Assembly (NCBI RefSeq): GCF_024868665.1
Contig: NC_079914.1
Coordinates: 1,829,604 to 1,893,603, forward strand
DNA length: 64,000 bases
From: Triplophysa rosa
Taxonomy: Eukaryota; Chordata; Actinopteri; Cypriniformes; Nemacheilidae
Direction: 5' to 3'
Part shown: positions 1 to 13,499 of the stretch, piece by piece
Position numbering within the stretch: position 1 is the stretch's first letter
How the letters are laid out: each line of letters begins with the position of its first letter
Made by a program: the position numbers and the translations under genes
Notes under the pieces: generated by a model
The model's input: the letters and a program-made list of their open reading frames with translations, nothing else
What the model was told of the DNA's origin: nothing
Databases searched by the model: none

Positions 1-2165
1 ACACACTCTGATCCGAGTGCATTATCCTGATTGCAACACTTAATGGAGTCACAGTGTTTCCCATGGGTGACCGACTCCTTGACAAACCCACGTGAGGTCA
101 GAGTTCAGGGTGAATGTCACTTCCACTCCCGCCTTAAAAGCCCTGCTGCATCCTAGTCTGGCAAGCTAATGGAGATCTGGAGTTTGTATAGATGTCTTAG
201 CCAATAAATATGTCACAATGTCATGTCAACTGTCACTCATTTGTATTTATTGCAGAGTAACTGCGCCAGAGTTTAGACGTACAGTGATGAAGACCAGAAA
301 AGGCACTTTTAGACACTGCCTGTCACTGGTATCCCCAGGCGGTACTAATTTCCTCATCTTACCAACTCACACACACCTAAGTTGAATTCATAGTAAATAA
401 TATTACATCAATTTTTTGTAAAATGACTCATAATTAACAATTTAGTTGGGCCTACTCCTGCACAACGCTATTTGAAATGTGTTATGGTGCCAAGACAAAA
501 GTTGGTCCCTCTTAAAAGGAATCTATCTTGCACTAATTTCTAAACTTCGGTAGTTTCTTGAACTGCTTGTCCATTGTAAAGGCAGATTTTATCAGCCAAT
601 GTCAAAATGATGTATCCCCAGCCAATGCCAAAATGATTCCTTGCTGGAGCTTTGATAACCCCTGAAGACACCACCACCTATGTGATCTTCACACTCCCTT
701 TGCCTCATTTTGAAGCAGGAGCAATGTCCATTGATCACACAGCCTTGGAGATCTTCCTCTTTCCTGATCTCACTATCTATTCATTGGAATTTCATGTTGT
801 GAATATCATCAGTCCCAGTCGATCTTCAACATCTCAGGTGCTCTTTGTTCCTCTTAAATTTCTTTCAGTTGGTAGAACATGGTGCAAGAAAAAATTAGAC
901 CTGACAAAACTAACATCTTTAAGAAAAGGGTCCATGCATAAATGCAAATGTCAATACAAGAAGCAATAACCCAAGTCATTCCAAGAAACTGTATAGGATC
1001 TATAGAATATTGGTCACCTCCCTTTGAGTGTTCAATCACTTAATCCCTTATCCACTCTCTCCCACCCATTCCTGGTCACATTCAGGAGGAACTTTAGGAC
1101 CTTCACCTTTCTTCAACTCTTCAGCAATTACTGTATCTCATGCTACTCAATCAACACATTTACGGAAAATAAATGAGACTCCACCCTGAATTCCAGACCT
1201 ATTAACACTTGATGCCCTTTGCCCTGACATTTCTAAGATAGGCTATCTTACCACATTGCAACAGAGTTTTTTTTTTGTCTTAGTCCCATTTCACACCCAT
1301 CCATCCAAAATTCCAATTAATTTGGTATTAACCTGTAGCTATCAGAAATAATTTCACAACTCTGACGCACAACTTCCTCTGGATGTGCAACACACAATTT
1401 CAGGTCTGTGTTTCTTATTTCCGCTTCGGTGAGTATGTGAGTGTAACAAACTGATTCTCATAGTCAGTGTACAATTCATATAAAGAGTTTAAATTATATT
1501 AAAACGTCTTTAACAAGTCAGAATTGTGAGGCAGAAATGTGGTCAAAGCACAAAAACACAATCCAATAAACAACCAAGGCTGTACAATAATCCAGAGACA
1601 TCCAGACTCATACACCTGAGGCAAAACATGAAATGGTAGAGGCTTGGTGAGACAAGTAATACTTTACAATGAGCAGATGAAACAGCATGCAAACAGGAAG
1701 TGAATAGTGGAGAAAGGACGTGAGAAAGGAATATCTGGGAAATGGTTCCCTCGGGCAGTAGATGAATGAGCAGATTACATGTACATGGTGGTCCTCCTAC
1801 TGACATGTACAAGGTCAAGTTCCAAAACCTCCAAACAGTACATATATACGAACAAGACATTCAGAAGAAAGGTGTTTATTCTTTAGCACTTTTATAGAAT
1901 GTTTATATTAATAAACAGCTAAATTAAAGTATCAGACTCCAGTGGAATAATACACTGATATGTTAGGTTTTCTTTATAGTTTATAATTTGTTTTTCAAGT
2001 GATACGTGTAACTACAGTACTATGCAGCGTAATATCCTGATTAATGTAAGAACGTATCTCAATTATAGGAAATAAATAATGAACACATTTATGGTTTTCT
2101 AGACAAATTTACTGGAAATGGAAGGAAATTTGACAAATGAACTGAAATTTAAGACTCACAGGATC
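1..2165. other. Gene-free stretch, nothing recognised
   Basis: AT-rich sequence with only short chance open frames (for example 652-969 on plus and 1543-1860 on minus), none of which resembles a known family or is framed by convincing splice sites. A short T-run lies near 1267-1276. I see no RNA gene or clear repeat boundary here. Confidence 0.5.
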
Positions 2166-3818
2166 TAAGGCCGCATTTACACTGCAGTTCTTGATGCTCA
2201 ATTCCGTTTTTGTGACTATATCGTTCTATATGCATCTTCTTTTAAAAGTGACACAAATCCGATATCTGCATTTACACTGCACATGGCGAAAACAACCCGA
2301 GGTAGACGTACTGTCCAAAAAAAAAAGTAAAAACGTCATTCCACAGCCGCTTATTTAATTGCCTTTTCATACAGAGATCTCGTAAAATGAACACATAATG
2401 TGTCACAGGATTTGTCCCCCAGTGTGTGCCTTCACACATAAAGACACGTGATAATGTACTGTAATGTAATGTCATGTGCATATGTTTTAATCGTGAATGT
2501 AGGGCTGTCAAGGTGACGGAATTTCCCTTGCTGTGTTTTTAGGTGGCTCAATAGTGCGGTTTGCTTTTATTGCCGCTTCCTTTTATATTTAGCCAAATAG
2601 GGCTAAATAAGCTATATTGTTCGTTGCTTATTAGATGCCTATTTTTAGCATATTGGCTGTTTATTAATACTTATAAAGCATGTATTCAACATGACCATAT
2701 TCTACTTCCCTAATCCTATAATAAAACTTTAAAATAAAGTGTGACCTATTGTTGTTTTTTATTTTACTTGAATACCTTTTACTTATATATTTATTGGTAA
2801 ATGCAGAACAATGACAACAAGAACGAAAAGAATGAAAGGTTCTGAGAGAAGGATTAAGCTCAGTTTACAAAGATAAATATGAACTGTCAAATGAAAATAA
2901 AAGCAAATTGTTCAGGCGTGGCGTCTTCAGTGCATTTTTACAGAGCCTCAATACAAATTATAACGGAACGCAGTGGAGTCTTAAAGTAAAAATGAGCTGG
3001 TATTTTTGCAACTGCAATATAAAAGGCACAGGATATTACAGCATCGCATTTTTCATTCATATGACGTACAAAAAAATGTGAGCTCAAAAATGACTTAATC
3101 ATTAATGTTTTTTAAAGTCTGAGAAAGTTTTTTATCATTTAGATTTTTTGAACAAGCTCATGCAGACCGAACGAAAAACCGCTTAATAAAAGACAATACG
3201 TAGACACTTAGGTCAGTGTATGATCATAATGTTCATGTTGTTTATAATGTTTTTGTTGAGGAATAAATCAGTAAATGCTCGGGTCAAGTGAAGCCTGTTA
3301 AGAGTAAAGCGGGTGTCTGCAGAGAAACTCACGCTTCTCCGTTGCGTGGAACAGACAATTGTTTTAAAGGCTACTGAGCGATGAAGTTTATTAAAGCGAA
3401 TTGTATTTTTGTGTTGATAATTTTTGATATTGTGATGAATTTTAATTTTGATTGATTTCAAACTTTAAAACTGCATTTAAGCAGGCAACGCTATTCTCTC
3501 GTCTTGAGATTCAGTTTGATGATTAGGATGTACATGCATTCATGCATGATTTTGCTAAATAGAGCTTACCAATAGTTTTTTTTAGTTTTCGAATAATTGA
3601 CAAACTTGCTTAACTCTTGTTTCCTGGCAATTGTATAACAATTTTCCGGGATCATCACTCTGTTTGAAAGGGTTTGAGGCCTGAAACCGATCTGTAAATA
3701 TTGGAATCCATGTGCTCTTTTCTGCTTACATGGTCATGGGTCATATCCGATCTGTGCCACATTGGAGGAGAAAATCGGAATTGGGTCACTTGATACATGC
3801 GGTGTAAATGCGGCCTAA
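2166..3818. mobile_element. Harbinger-like non-autonomous DNA transposon
   Basis: The element spans 2169-3815 (1647 bp). It begins GGCCGCATTTACACTGCA and ends TGCGGTGTAAATGCGGCC, giving terminal inverted repeats of about 17 bp. It is flanked by the trinucleotide TAA on both sides (2166-2168 and 3816-3818), which fits the 3-bp TWA target duplication of PIF/Harbinger elements. The interior is AT-rich and contains no long open frame, so the copy must have relied on a transposase made elsewhere. The superfamily is inferred from the ends and the duplication only. Confidence 0.75.
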
Positions 3819-4019
3819 ATTAGATTACTGTAATGGGACACCAAATGTGTCTGGGGAACAAATAAAATGTTTATTACCCACAAGCTTAATGAATACATGT
3901 TTGGTTTCAACAGGTTACAGGGAACCACAACCCGAAATGTTTATTGTAACCTGTTTAATTTCCTGTTTGGTTAATTAAACACTGCTGTGGTCAAATCAAG
4001 ATATTTAACATCAGTGTTT

Positions 4020-4025
4020 TGTGTG

Positions 4026-4057
<32 letters not shown>

Positions 4058-4068
4058 TGCGTGTGTGT
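4020..4068. repeat. (TG)n/(CGTG)n microsatellite
   Basis: About 49 bp: a TG run, a GTGC run, then TG again. The two-phase structure is directly visible. Confidence 0.95.
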
Positions 4069-5138
4069 AAGCGCCACACTGTCTCAGACAGGATTTCCAC
4101 TTGGTCCCATTGGTTTTGTCCACAGAGGCACTCAGTGACAGCTGGCAGGACGGTTGCCAGCTCGGCTGCACAACGTGGGACAGAAGTGTTACAATAACTC
4201 TCCTCTTACATTCCCTGGTTACACAAAATACCTCAATGTGACCACTGGTCAACATAAACAGGCCACCATAAACAGTCTTATTGACTGGTGTGTCATCAGA
4301 GGAACATTACAACTACAGTATTTTAGTTCATTCTGTTATGCATTAACAAATAAACAAAACATAAATAATAACAGAACACATTGTTTTTTTAAAGCCCCCA
4401 AACTAAATTGAACTTGTACTAAGTATATTGTGAAATAAAAGATCAATCATATACCATAAAAAATGGTATTAACCCTGACATACCCTCTTAAAAAAGAAGG
4501 TAACCATTGTAATGTCACAAAAGTATGTTGTTGAAGGTATCATGCTTCTTGGAATATCAAAACGACTTCTAAGAACTGTCATGACAATGTTCCAGTTGCT
4601 CTCAGTGGGTGGCCTTGCCCTCATGGGCAACTTTCCAAGATGCCACTATGCATGTCTATGCCGAGCAGTAGATCTCATCACTGTTTAGAGAACAAAAGCA
4701 ACAATAAGAAACCTTTAGACACCTTAAAAACTGTATACACCCTATATTCACCCATTGCAAATATGTGTGAAAGTGTGAAAGTCTACTGAATTGTTCTAGG
4801 AATTTTGATTGTTCAAGTAAACGTCAAATAGAAAAAATTCTGACAGATAATGTGTTTAAGTGTTAATAAATTGCATTGTCCCTTCTATAGAAAATATTCA
4901 TATTGATGTGGGAATATAAGTGTGCCTTCAGAAAGGTGACAGGGTTGACAACTTTACTGTTCATTTTGACATCACCAGCCTAGTATGTACACCAATCAAA
5001 TGTCCTACAGGTAAAAAGTGGACTTTAACTGGCTGTTGACTTTAATTTGGAAATTTTCATTAGCTTTTATTTGCAACATTTTGCATTAAGATTTGACATG
5101 CAATATGGAGACGCGTTTTAATAATATGTAACATAACT
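4069..5138. other. Gene-free stretch
   Basis: No gene or bounded repeat is recognised. The part around 4555-4690 is of higher complexity and less AT-rich than its surroundings, but it has no open frame and no splice-flanked exon. Confidence 0.4.
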
Positions 5139-5530
5139 TACGGGAACAGTTCACCCAAAAATGAAAATTCTGTCTTCATTTACTCACCCACAAGTTGTTC
5201 CAAATCTGTATACATTTATTTGTTCTGATGAACACAGAGAAAGATATTTGGAAGAATGCTTGTAAACAAACAGCACTTGGCCACCATTGACTACCATAGT
5301 AGGAAAAACTGCTTTATGTTTCTTTGTTCTGTTGAACACAAAAGAAGATATTTTGAAGATTGTAGGGAAGCAAACTGTTCTGGGGCACTCTTGACTAACA
5401 TTGTAATTTTTCCTGCTATGGTAGTCAATGGTGGCCAAGATCTGTTTGGTTACAAGCATTTCTCCAAATATATAATCTGCATATGTATATATATACAATA
5501 TATACAGTGTATATATATATATATATATAC
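5139..5530. mobile_element. Palindromic MITE, right end lost in a (TA)n tract
   Basis: The left part (about 5143-5330) begins with a GGGAACAGTTCACCCAAAAA-type end. It is inversely complementary to about 5400-5475, through the CCACCATTGACTACCATAG / CTATGGTAGTCAATGGTGG arms. The same family occurs at 37178-37599, 53624-54046 and 63833-64000. Here the right terminus is replaced by a TA-rich microsatellite (about 5483-5530). Chance open frames on both strands are by-products of the palindrome. Confidence 0.8.
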
Positions 5531-8500
5531 AGCCTATCTTTCCAGTAGCTTTACTAGCAGAGCCTGTGGCTAGCAGTGCCAAAATCATGGCTTAGAAACG
5601 TATAGAATTTGTGTAGCTTACTGATACAATGCATAGCATCAATACACTGTAAGTTACTTTGGATAAAAGATTTATTGTTAAAGTTATTTCTTCACATGCA
5701 TATCAGAGACACAAATAGTTTTATGGAAAAAACTTGTTACCTAATTTTTCTCTGAACACTAAGTCTGCTTTCTTGGCTTTGTCAAGAAGATAAACCCTCA
5801 AAAACATCCTTGCATAGAATTGAATTTTCCTTTGTCCCTTTGACCTTAGTTTCTGTTTGATATCAAACTAATAGATCAACAATTCTGCCAGTCAATGACA
5901 AATTTGTGTGGTGCATGTGTCAGTCAAAACAAAAGGTCAGATCTTCAGCATCTCGGTGTGCTGCGCAGTCTTTTGAACCATCCCAGCGTGAACTTCTCAC
6001 CCCACAGCGGAGAGGTTGGCCCTTATCCAGCGTGAGTTCTACCCCTCTATTCACTCCCTTACTCAACACAGAGCATCTCTCACCAAGACCTGAAGCAAAG
6101 AAGGTATTCCAGGTATTTCTCTGAGTGACAGGATTTAATAACATGTAAAAATGATTCGCTATTATTAAGGGCCTGCTAATAAACTGACATGAACAGTAAC
6201 GTGCCAAGGTTGCGGCTTCTTTGGCTTAGTTGTTTTTAAACCCCTGTCAGGAAGAGAAACGACCTGGTGAATATTCACGAAAGCTCGAATGGCTCGGTGC
6301 CGAGCGGCCTGCTCTGTGTTTCTTCCACTTGCGATCTGCGGTTGCTTTGAATGGCTTTGCATAATTGGTCAACAAATAGTGACACTCGCACACCCTTAAT
6401 AAACAGATCTGAGTGTAACTCAGTTTATTTACCCACTGAAAAAATTGTACTCACCTTTGTTTCCGATTGTGAACTGATGACTTCCGGCATCATTAGTGAC
6501 AGATGATGGCAGAATGTGGGCTATTCCAGAACAGAACAAAGGTCAGATAAACTCAACTTTGGGGAGTGGCTTCTACCATTGACTACCAATAGGAGAAACA
6601 ACAATTTAGTGGGAAACAATGACAAACAGCTAATATCAAAGGTAAAACAAAGGTATTTGAACTTCCACAGCAAGAATCGCTCGGACCCACACCGTTAATT
6701 CGGCATGTAATTTAACGTGAAGTTAGCATTAGCCAACAACAGAGGCATTACCGAGATGTCTAAGAATGTGTGGCAAGCTGCGATCGCAGCCCGAGATAAG
6801 GTCCCATCTGTTCCGCTACCTTCAGTGGGCCTATAACTGGAACCAGACAGGTCCTGTCACTTGTTCAATGGGTTGGGAGGCCTGGGTTGGATTAGGACCA
6901 GCGATAGGCCACACTAGTTATTATTGTAGATTTTAAGGGCTGAAGACGGCCTCTTTCTTCTTCTCTCTAGTTTCCTGGCAGGATTAGAACGGCGAGCCTG
7001 TGTTCTGCAGGTCACTATCAGCACATCTCAAATGAGAGCCACGGTTCGTCACAATCATCCATCCGCTCCAAACAAGGCCCGTGACATCTTCTACTGCTTT
7101 AACATAATTTAATTAGATGTGCCAGCAAAATAAATGTTTTTTATTCCTCTCTTTTCAGGATTGGATGTTTTTTTGGTCATGGTTAATCTGCCTCATATTG
7201 GCAGCTTGTTTTGTGCAAAAATACTTTAAATGGATGCATAACTTTTGACATTAAAAATATATGTGAAGCACTTACTACTACTCTATTATATAGCATTTTA
7301 TTATTGCCATAATAAAATGCCATCCTCCCAAGATGGCGCAACATTCAACGCGGCGTGACGTTGATTAACAAGCTCTATTAGTAATACATTTTAAGCGTTT
7401 TCTTTTTGACTTCTAGAAATATTAGCACCGTTAGGTCACCCCGTAGATCACAACCCATGTAACATTTTCTAGACAATGGTCAAAACACCATAACTTGGGG
7501 CCTCAACTGAGGCAAAATAAAGCTTATCACACACAAATACAGTATATAGTCATTCTAAAGGGCAATTTTCCTTATACCTCTAAAAGGCAACAAGCTTTTC
7601 AAATCAAAAGGCGCGATTTGTGTGCTGCATTTCTTATCTGATAGAAGGGCATACAATGAGAGTTCAGTCTAAAAATGTCCACAGGGCACATTACGCAAAA
7701 GCGCAGGTGTCCTGCTGTTTCTTCCGACCCTCTTTCTTTACGGTTTTAGCCTGATATTACAAACTATACATACAGCAGATTTTGGCCTTTGATAAGGCAG
7801 AACCCCAAGTGTGCATTACCAAAATAAATATGCTGCCATCTCAATGGCCACTCAAAATCCCTCAAAAATATAAAAACAGGAGGCCCGCTGACAAGACGTA
7901 TTAACCATGACATGCTAAAAGCGATGACTAGTGGGCCAGCAGGCTCCTGTGTCCTAGTGACCCTGCTTTAGGAAAAGATCAAACTGCTGTCACACCGATC
8001 CGAGCATGCCTTCAATCCAGCGTCAATCAAAACAAACCACATGGACCGTCTGTAAATTAAGGATCTCTTATTAACTTAGACAAAGGACTAATATTGGCTT
8101 GGCACGGAGTACTAGATCCTTTTGTTTTCAGTTACAACTCTGAAGGTTAGTGGTGGAGCGTGAAAGGATCTGCGTTTTGTACCAGAACTTACAAGCCTTT
8201 TGGAGACTTGTTTGCAGATGTGTGCAGTCTTGGCTGTAGAACTCTCAGCAGGAATCCAAAATGTGAATCTGTACCCAATTATCTAGCTCATAATCATGAG
8301 CCTGCAAATCCTGGCCTGTGTTATGGACTAAAAGCAGGAAGAAGGGGAAGAATTTTATGCAGTGGGGGCTTTTTTCAAGTAAATAGCTGTCCCATTTTAA
8401 ATCTTGAAACATTTAAATTGTTATAAATATTTAAATATAATCTGTTCTTATCTGTACGTGGCCATCATATGCCAAACTAAAGCTGCGATCTGGACCGTTA

Positions 8501-8990
8501 TGCTTGAATGAATTTTGTCAAGCCTGAAAACAAGCAGCTGTTTTTGCACTATTGTAGTGTACTGACTGTTACTAGAATATACTGCACTGTGGTATACTGT
8601 TCACCGTATGCACGTATGTATGGAATACCCTGAGGAAATGCCATACATCTTTTTGACATCTGCCAAAAATATTGCTGTATTCCCATATGATACTCTTGAT
8701 GTGACTGCACCGTATCTCTGTTTTGACAGATTATTTTATCCATTTATTTTTATTATAATTAATTCATTTGTTTTTAATTGTTAAATACAGTAAATTACGT
8801 TTTTTTATTAATGGTAAATATAATGCAGTTTTTTATATTTTAAATTACATTTCTATGACTCTATGATATATTATATATTATTAGTAAAATATTTACTAAA
8901 ATAGCTTAAAAACATCATTAAAACATCATAAATACATATATTATTACATAATACGTTAAATAATATTTTAAATAAAATGTTTAGGGGGAT
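5531..8990. other. Gene-free stretch with one higher-complexity block
   Basis: No gene is recognised. The block at about 6770-7110 and a shorter one at about 7980-8120 are balanced in base composition, lack repeats recognisable within this window and have no coding potential. They could be conserved non-coding DNA, but that needs comparison with other fish genomes. The rest is AT-rich. Confidence 0.4.
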
Positions 8991-8999
8991 ATGTTATAC

Positions 9000-9250
9000 T
9001 AGTATTTATCAAATCAAAATCAAATCTCTTTATTGTCACACATCATGTACACAAGTGTACTGATGGTGAAATTCTTAGGTGCAACTCTGTGCCATGGCAG
9101 TACAAGCAACAAGATATGGAAAATGTACAATATACATAAACAACAATATACACACTTTACGCAATATACGTACATTTACACAATATACAATAAATAATAG
9201 AAAAGTGTACACAATATACAGTACACACATTTTCATAATATACACATAGT
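9000..9250. repeat. Interspersed repeat (LINE-tail-like, low certainty)
   Basis: A block beginning TCAAATCTCTTTATTGTCAC resembles a sequence widely dispersed in fish genomes and usually attributed to LINE 3' ends. It is followed by AT-rich ACAATATACA-type simple sequence. The class is from general knowledge and the boundaries are approximate. Confidence 0.4.
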
Positions 9251-9310
9251 ACACTGTATTGTGGATTGTAAGACTTATGGATGTATTTATAGCTTTTATA
9301 TATAACTTTC

Positions 9311-9398
9311 AGTGATGTATACTGTTAGTTTTTAACTCAACTCAACTTTATTTATATAGCGCTTTTTACAATTTTCATTGTTACAAAGCAGCTGTACA
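9311..9398. repeat. Common fish interspersed repeat, split by a hAT insertion
   Basis: The sequence CTTTATTTATATAGCGCTTT followed by an AAAGCAGCTGTACA end is a dispersed fish repeat. It is interrupted at the duplicated octamer GCTGTACA by the hAT element 9399-11320 and resumes at 11321. Confidence 0.55.
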
Positions 9399-11328
9399 CA
9401 GTGGCGCAAAAATGGGGTATGCAGTATATGCGGTGCATAAGGGCGCCGCACAAGGGGGACCAAAATATTAGTTAAAGATTTTTTTAAATAAAACGTTATA
9501 AATAATAGAAAATATAACGAAAAAAGTAATTATATAAAACGTTTTAGTTTAACTTTTGTCTAGCATTTTAAACGAGTTCAACAAATATATTTTATTTAAA
9601 TCTAGTTATTATGTCAACCACTCTGTGACAGTCACATGACCAAATGGATAGAGCAAAGAAACGAGGCGCAGAACAGAACAAGAAAATTAAAAACAAGTAA
9701 ATTGACAAGTAAAATCAAGACAACAATCAAAAACAATGTCCAAGTGGATGAATATCTATTGGTATATCATTTCATCTCTGTAAATCTTTAAGTTATTTAA
9801 TGTTTCCTGAGAGGTAGGCTAGTTCATATCATAGTATATGATATATTAAAGTATCAATTCACCTCCACATAGCTCTGTCGCTTGTAACATAAATCTATGT
9901 TTGTGAATGAGCTTTACATTAGGGAGAGTCTGAGAAGGTTGTTAAAGCTGTTAAGTCTCCCACTATCATGCATATAAGCTAGCCTAGTAGTTGGGCTCTT
10001 CATTAAATGTCAGACGCGTCTTCCCCATACAACGCGAGATGTGCAGTTTGAACGTCAGGCCCGTGTTCTTCATATAACGGGAGCAGATGCGTCTTCTGCA
10101 AACAGCACGAGCTGACGCGTCTTCTCCATACACAGAGCACTGGGAGATTGCTTGAGGACAGTGAAACAGTGATTGACAATGATTGAAAGGATGACAGAGA
10201 CAGGAGCGCAAAAGAACGTTTGTTAATAAAAAATATATCATTTCTTCGTTCAATGTAGGCCTAAGTGAGTTTGTCTTTGTTTTTACTTTAATGATGTTTA
10301 ATAAATATGAACCACAAACTACCAAAAAAATTAAGTATGGGGAAAATCCAAAGATCTTTTATTTATCTGTGTTAGGCTAAATGTATGTTATCAATCTTAT
10401 TTCGTTTTTCAATAAAGGTATAATTATAAAGTTTCAGTAAAGTATGTTTAACATAGGTTACTATTTTATTGTTGTGTTTTCATTAAATATTTATGAACCA
10501 CAACTAAGCATTAAAGTAAGTGGAGAAAAAACAAAGACCTGTTGTTTATTTGTGTTATACATCGCGAGTACATCATGCCATACCTCTTATTCATTTTGAT
10601 AATAATGAATAATGTTAATAATACTTTTTGTTGAAGGAAAGGGAATAATCTAAATGTCTAACTTTGAAGATCAAAATAAGTTTATTATTCACTGGGCACA
10701 TTTCCTCACCAGCACATCTCTAATGGGCTACAACTAGATTGCTACTTATATTTGGGATATTTAAAGAAGTTTTATTGTTTAAAACTGGACAAGCTTTTTT
10801 ATTAAAGGTATTAGGCTAATGTCAAAATTCAAAATTCTAGATTATATAAGTGAAACCCACTTTTAAAAGAATACAATAAATACCCTTATTTGGGGTTTTA
10901 TTTAGTTATAAGCAAAAAAAATGTTTAGCCTTTTATCCAATTAATCGAAAAAACAATTGTCCGATTATTCAATTATCAAAATAATCGTTAGTTGCAACCG
11001 TAATTTATTGTGTATGTCTGAGAATTAACTTTATGTAGCCTACTTTTATTACTTTTTACTCCATTGTTTCTGTTACACTGTGAAGCAGTGTTTCTGTAAA
11101 AGTGTTTATTTAAAAGGAAACCTTTATGCTTCTGTTATGCAAATCTGATTGTCACCTTCACGTGATTTAAAACACAGTATAACTAGAATGACTCCAAAGG
11201 TAATATACAACTTGTCTACGGATTTTTATTTGTTGTGTGTTTTCTATATTGGGGTGGCGGATGGGGGGGCACCAAAACTGATCTCGCATACCCCTCCGAA
11301 AATGTCTAGTTGCGCCACTGGCTGTACA
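9391..11328. mobile_element. Non-autonomous hAT transposon with 8-bp TSD
   Basis: The element occupies 9399-11320 (1922 bp), starting CAGTGGCGCAA and ending TTGCGCCACTG. A subterminal GGGGTATGC motif is repeated in inverted form near the right end. The octamer GCTGTACA lies on both sides (9391-9398 and 11321-11328), an exact hAT-type duplication. No transposase frame survives. Near 10940-11005 the interior holds what looks like the end of another hAT (an AATCGTTAGTTGCAACC motif), so it may itself be composite. Confidence 0.88.
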
Positions 11329-11418
11329 TGAGACATATTGACTATAAGCAAAACAATTAAAGTTATACCTGTAAAAAAAAGAAAAAGGTGAAAACACAGA
11401 AGACAGACATACTCACAT

Positions 11419-11525
11419 ACAAAACACTCCACACACACAATATGCACACGTACTAACACACATAGACAAAGACACACACGGCGCGCGGCACACACACACA
11501 CACACACAGAGACAAGCACGGACAC
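11419..11525. repeat. (AC)n-rich simple sequence
   Basis: An ACACAC-rich purine/pyrimidine tract broken by GCGCGCGGC. The cysteine- and valine-rich frame read from the minus strand across it is a product of the repeat. Confidence 0.85.
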
Positions 11526-11540
11526 GCACGTACAGTGAAA

Positions 11541-13133
11541 GCACACATTTAAGATAAAGGAGAAACACAGGTCAAATATTAAACAGACTATAAATTCTTA
11601 TTTACTGTGTTGTTAGTGCAAAAGAGAAGATGGAGCTGCATGTGTTCTTAAAAAGACGCTTGCAAAACAACAGCACATTCATGTTTAATGCACTTCATCA
11701 AATGCGGTACTCATTTCAGTCACCTTCACAAACAGCTGGGTTTGAAGGTTGAAACTGGACTAGTTGGACTTGACAGACATGAACCGTTGTCAAAACATGC
11801 CTACACAGATCTGTCATCTAACCATCATAAATCTGCATGCATGTGCACTCATGTGTTGTTAATATGCAATTTATTTGTTCAATTATCAGGTTTAGGGAGG
11901 GAGAATAGCTGTGCTGAGCTGCAGGTCATTGAGAGGTCATCGCTCAATGCATCTCTTTCACTGGCATTCACTGCAGTCTAGCAGCAAAATCAGGGTCACA
12001 TGCTGCCCTCTGGTGTTTATTTTTTGCCGAATACATGTATTTTTATACAATACATTTAATTAAATTATGTATAAAATATAATGAGACTTGTTATTCGGAA
12101 TTAAATGCATGATAAATAAAAAAATCCAAAATATCCATTAAGTAGAAAATGTTAAATGTCATATAATGTCATATTGCAGAAAACATTTTCCATATAACAT
12201 TAGTAATCTTTTGTCAACATGAACATTAAACAATGCTTCTACAACATTTACTAATCTTAGTTTCAACATTTACTAATTCTTTTTAAAAAGCAAAAGTTAA
12301 ACTTTTATTTGTTCATTTTAGTTAATGCACAAGTGAAACATAATCAATGCATTTGAATTAATATGATCAAAGATCCATAAATGCTGTCAAAGTATGTTGC
12401 TGTGTGAGCATATGTTTTATGTGAGCAAATGCATTAACTAATGTTTGTATTAACTAATTTATTGTAAAGTGTTAAAAAAGCCTAATCACAAACAACATGG
12501 TGTTTTTTCTATTGTGTTTTTGTTTCATGGCCATGTTTTTTTAGAGACTTTCACACTGTGCTTTCTGAAGGCAATTACAGTTAAAAGTAAAATCAGGTTG
12601 GATGTGTGTAACTGAAATAGTGCTGTTCCCTCCAGCCTTGCCCTGGCAGTGGTCACGGTCTCTTGGAAGGTGAGTCTGTCTAAAATTCAACAGCAGAAAT
12701 CCAGACGGAAACCACTGAAATGTCCTTTCAGCAGACACACTGAATTGATTCTCCTGTCATGCCATGCTTCAAGAAATTCCAACTCATATGCAGCACAGGT
12801 GGATTGTCAACAGACCCTCAACCTCTTGCTTTTCACACAGTTACAATTATATATCACAGCCAAGTTATAGTTACTGACTGACATACACAGAAACCTTTCA
12901 TCTTTGATTTAGATTTGGCTGGTCATGTTAGGATTGGATGGATGAAGAAATGGACAGATGGATAAGGTATAGATAGATTGGCCTTTCCCAGGAGTGAAAA
13001 TCTGGCATTTCCTCACATGATTATGAATAATGATTAATCATAATTTTAATTCCCTTTATAAACGCTTCTGACTTGGTTTTTGAGCAGATACTCTAAATGG
13101 CCAGTGCCATGTTTATAATAGTTTCAATAGTTC
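11541..13133. other. Gene-free stretch with a dispersed AT-rich repeat
   Basis: The segment 12190-12480 shares phrases such as TGCATTAACTAA and AATTAATATGATCAA with 34640-34940, so both are probably copies of one dispersed fish repeat. The remainder shows no gene. A CTCF-like core lies at 12002-12016. Confidence 0.45.
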
Positions 13134-13313
13134 TTAAAGGCGGGGTGTCCGATTTCTCTTAGCCGTTGTTGATGTTCAAATCACCAAAACAAACACACCC
13201 CTACCCCCATCTTTCGGTTTCGTCAGCGCTCGGCTCACCTAATGTCCGTCCTGGTACTCGGCCCGACTCAGTTGTCTAAAGCATAATTCGTAAATCGGTT
13301 ACCCCACCTTTAA
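13134..13313. mobile_element. 180-bp TTAA-flanked MITE
   Basis: The ends are TTAAAGGCGGGGTGTCCGAT and its near-complement ATCGGTTACCCCACCTTTAA. The TTAA at each end suggests a piggyBac-type target. The interior is GC-richer than the flanks. Confidence 0.7.
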
Positions 13314-13499
13314 GTGATTGTTTTAAATAATTATTAAAGCATAAAATGCTTTTCATAAAGGTTGAAACTGAGATGTTTTTGCTGTTTAAAAATATCACTT
13401 GAATGTTTTTTTAACATTAAACATAATTTTAAGAAAAAAGTGCTGAAATTGCTTACCCATAACTTCTAGCAAGATAATACATTGGATTTAATAGCGTTA

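Noticed and set aside
652..969. 105-codon plus-strand open frame
   Set aside because: No family resemblance and no supporting splice or promoter signals; composition is like its surroundings.
1543..1860. 105-codon minus-strand open frame rich in Cys and Leu
   Set aside because: No recognisable domain, and the other strand is purine-rich repeat-like sequence. Likely chance.
5184..5588. Paired long open frames on opposite strands
   Set aside because: A by-product of a palindromic MITE; similar peptides appear from 37120-37547 and 53776-54006.
11244..11546. 100-codon minus-strand frame rich in Cys and Val
   Set aside because: It is read through an (AC)n microsatellite and the end of a hAT.
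12647..12666. Apparent 20-nt microexon between an acceptor and a donor
   Set aside because: No flanking exons, no homology and no phase partner. Chance splice-like motifs are common in AT-rich DNA.
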